Assembly (NCBI GenBank): GCA_002361175.1
Contig: DESG01000037.1
Coordinates: 1 to 17,289, forward strand
Reading direction: 5' to 3'
DNA from: Lachnoclostridium sp. UBA3320
GTDB taxonomy: Bacteria > Bacillota > Clostridia > Lachnospirales > Lachnospiraceae
DNA: 17,289 nt
How positions within the stretch are numbered: position 1 is the stretch's first letter; each line of letters begins with the position of its first letter. The notes under the pieces are model-generated. The model saw nothing but the letters and a program-made list of their open reading frames with translations, had not been told where the DNA came from and ran no database searches. Of this stretch, positions 16,151 to 17,289 are shown in pieces. The position numbers were made by a program, and so were the translations under genes.

Positions 16151-16186
16151 TCATGCAAAACAAGTTTTTGCTGGTGGCAAATTATA
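16151..16186 (+). repeat. Partial copy of the 3' end of the small minus-strand gene
   Basis: Over about 38 bp this strand matches the minus strand of 17251-17288 at roughly four of five positions, centred on the shared core TTTTTGCTGGTG. In the frame of the small gene it reads VHAKQVFAGGKL against VIAEQLFAGDRL. Here the frame runs on past the stop position and no start is visible, so it is a gene fragment or a conserved DNA site rather than a gene. Confidence 0.5.
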
Positions 16187-16347
16187 TTTTTTGCTCGCCT
16201 CCTCTCCACATAAACAAAAAAAACACTGAAACCTATCCTCTTCATTCTTACACATTTCCACCAGAAAATCAACTACTTCATTCCCTTAAAAGAGTCCTGC
16301 TGCCCCCATATCCTTCTCCCTATTTTTATCCTTCAAACACCCAAAAT

Positions 16348-17005
16348 CCCCCATTTTACAAGGCTTTAAAAGAAAATAATCCCAAAAAAGAACAAAAAAA
16401 GAAGAGGACATTTTCTTACAATAAGAAAAATTATCACAAAAAGACCTGATGTCTGTGTAAATACACTATGTTCCAAGACACCTTGAAACCTGCATAAACA
16501 CTGGATTTAACCAAAACTGCTGCCACTGTTTATATCCCAGAATAAAAGAAACATCCTCTTCCTTTTCTCTCCTTTTTACTACATCCTTCTCTCTTTACAA
16601 AGTACCGAAAATCCTCATTTTATAAGCTTTTAAATGAAAAAATAAAACATAAAAATGATGAAAAGGAAGAGGAGGATTGCCCTGTATATACATGAAAGAA
16701 ATATAAAAAACATTGTTCTACCTCCCATCAAAAAGGCTGGAAATGCACAGTCTATAAGGCTTTAAAGAAAAAAAGAAAGCATAAAACAGATGAAAAAGGA
16801 AGAGGAGGATAAGGGTTTTTGAAGGGCAGCAGGACTGTGAAGAATAGCTATAAAGCCAGTATTTACAGGGGTTTAAGAAGAAAAGAAAAAGAAAACGAAA
16901 ACAGAAAAAAGAAGAGGAGGACGATTGGATAACAGGAAATGGCAGCAGGACTGTATATGTTCATGAATAAATCCCTGCAACCCCAGTATTTACAGGGGTC
17001 TAGCA
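16348..17005 (+). repeat. Five direct copies of a 22-bp motif, four followed by a purine tract
   Basis: Motif copies start at 16348, 16613, 16746, 16856 and 16981 (CCCATTTTACAAGGCTTTAA to CCAGTATTTACAGGGGTTTA). The first four are followed by 30-50 nt of A/G-rich DNA and a GAAGAGGA or GAAGAGGAGGA box (16401, 16667, 16800, 16911). GGCAGCAGGACTGT is also repeated (16826, 16941), and its inverse AGTCCTGCTGCC lies near 16290. The same 22-bp motif occurs once in each origin module. Inverted forms (CCTATAAACACTGGA type) lie near 15583, 16494 and 17088. Confidence 0.65.
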
Positions 17006-17030
17006 GCAATTAAGGAAGGTGGGGAATAAA

Positions 17031-17047
17031 ATGGTCATAATGACCAT
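17031..17047. repeat. 17-bp perfect palindrome (operator-like)
   Basis: ATGGTCATAATGACCAT is perfectly symmetric about its central A. It is the size of a dimeric repressor site. No start codon lies close, so its target is unknown. Confidence 0.5.
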
Positions 17048-17127
17048 AGAGACTACATGTTAGGGAATGTATACAATCCTGCAAGCACCTATAAACACTG
17101 GACTTTACAGGCTATGCCCCTTAGATT

Positions 17128-17142
17128 TATACGAATTGTATA
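17128..17142. repeat. 15-bp dyad TATAC-GAATT-GTATA
   Basis: Perfect 5-bp arms around GAATT, overlapping a direct repeat of TATACGAA. It lies downstream of the small gene's terminator. Possible operator or recombinase half-sites; little can be said. Confidence 0.35.
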
Positions 17143-17178
17143 CGAAACTTTTTCAAAAAAATTATGGATAATACATAG

Positions 17179-17229
17179 AAAAAAAGACCTTGAAAAAGGA
17201 GGAAGAGGATTCCTGTTTTTCAAGGTCTT
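17179..17229 (-). terminator. Intrinsic terminator of the small minus-strand gene
   Basis: A perfect 14-bp stem (AAGACCTTGAAAAA at 17184-17197 with its complement at 17216-17229) has an 18-nt loop. On the minus strand it is followed by a run of seven T. It lies 20 nt after the stop at 17250. The plus side has only a weak T-rich tail, so it works mainly leftward. The loop holds GGAGGAAGAGGAT, a relative of the GAAGAGGAGGA boxes at 16.4-16.9 kb. Confidence 0.85.
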
Positions 17230-17249
17230 ATACTTTTAGTTAGAATAAA

Positions 17250-17289
17250 TTATAATCTGTCACCAGCAAAAAGTTGTTCTGCAATGACA
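17250..17289 (-). CDS. Small helical protein, C-terminal part (continues from base 1)
   Basis: This is the continuation of the frame that starts at 143 if the sequence is circular. Codon 48 is built from bases 2, 1 and 17289 (AAT, Asn). The remaining residues read VIAEQLFAGDRL before TAA. An intrinsic terminator on the same strand begins 20 nt after the stop, as expected for a real gene end. A partial DNA copy of this segment occurs at 16151-16186 on the plus strand, where the same frame reads VHAKQVFAGGKL. Confidence 0.68.
   Translation of the reverse strand, partial: VIAEQLFAGDRL

Larger units (their letters stand above)
16130..17178. other. Gene-free region rich in purine tracts and repeats
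   Basis: No credible gene; the open frames here have low-complexity Lys/Pro/Phe composition and no supported starts. Contents are the gene fragment at 16151, the repeat family at 16348-17005, and dyads at 17031 and 17128. A pyrimidine box TCCTCTTCCTTTTC (about 16555) is the inverse of GAAAAGGAAGAGGA (about 16660). It may be an origin- or segregation-related structural region. Confidence 0.55.

Noticed and set aside
16087..16449. Plus-strand open frame of 120 codons
   Set aside because: Low-complexity Phe/Pro/Lys composition, no ribosome site, and it runs through repeat elements.

Overview
The sequence is AT-rich, with strong AGGAGG-type ribosome sites and coding style typical of low-GC Bacillota, most likely a gut clostridium such as a Lachnospiraceae member (inference from style only; there is no rRNA or marker gene). 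It reads as a complete small plasmid of about 17.3 kb opened inside a gene. A minus-strand reading frame leaving the window at base 1 continues in frame when base 17289 is joined to base 1. It stops at 17250 and is followed 20 nt later by an intrinsic terminator on the same strand. No relaxase, resistance gene, cas gene or CRISPR array is visible.

Layout. (1) Around the closing point lies the 60-codon minus-strand gene, preceded by an array of 18-bp repeats phased every 46-48 bp (253-504). (2) 1025-2575, minus: a full-length IS1634/IS4-like transposase in which two of three expected catalytic acids appear to be replaced. (3) 3015-6719, plus: a replication cassette of a Rep-like initiator, an iteron origin, a DnaB-type helicase core and a Toprim primase. 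(4) 6866-7372, minus: an unknown gene with its own terminator. (5) 7591-8719: two nearly identical extra copies of the iteron origin module. (6) 9043-13930, minus: a translationally coupled Tn7-like operon tnsA-tnsB-tnsC-tnsD(tniQ). (7) 14316-15044, plus: a DUF3800 protein diverging from the tns operon, followed at once by a consensus promoter, about 125 nt of non-coding RNA and an intrinsic terminator. (8) 15.4-17.2 kb: about 2 kb without convincing genes but full of inverted and direct repeats.

Working together: Rep would bind the iterons, the helicase and primase would open and prime the plasmid, and one of the repeat regions probably serves partition or copy control. The tns genes encode a complete transposition apparatus (atypical TnsA, DDE transposase, AAA+ regulator, long TniQ/TnsD target selector), but I cannot find convincing transposon ends. 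It is therefore open whether a Tn7-like element sits in the plasmid or the tns genes serve the plasmid itself. The least explained parts are the DUF3800-linked RNA with three copies of a GGTGTRACC stem-loop, the triplicated origin module with a covarying hairpin, and the repeat arrays.
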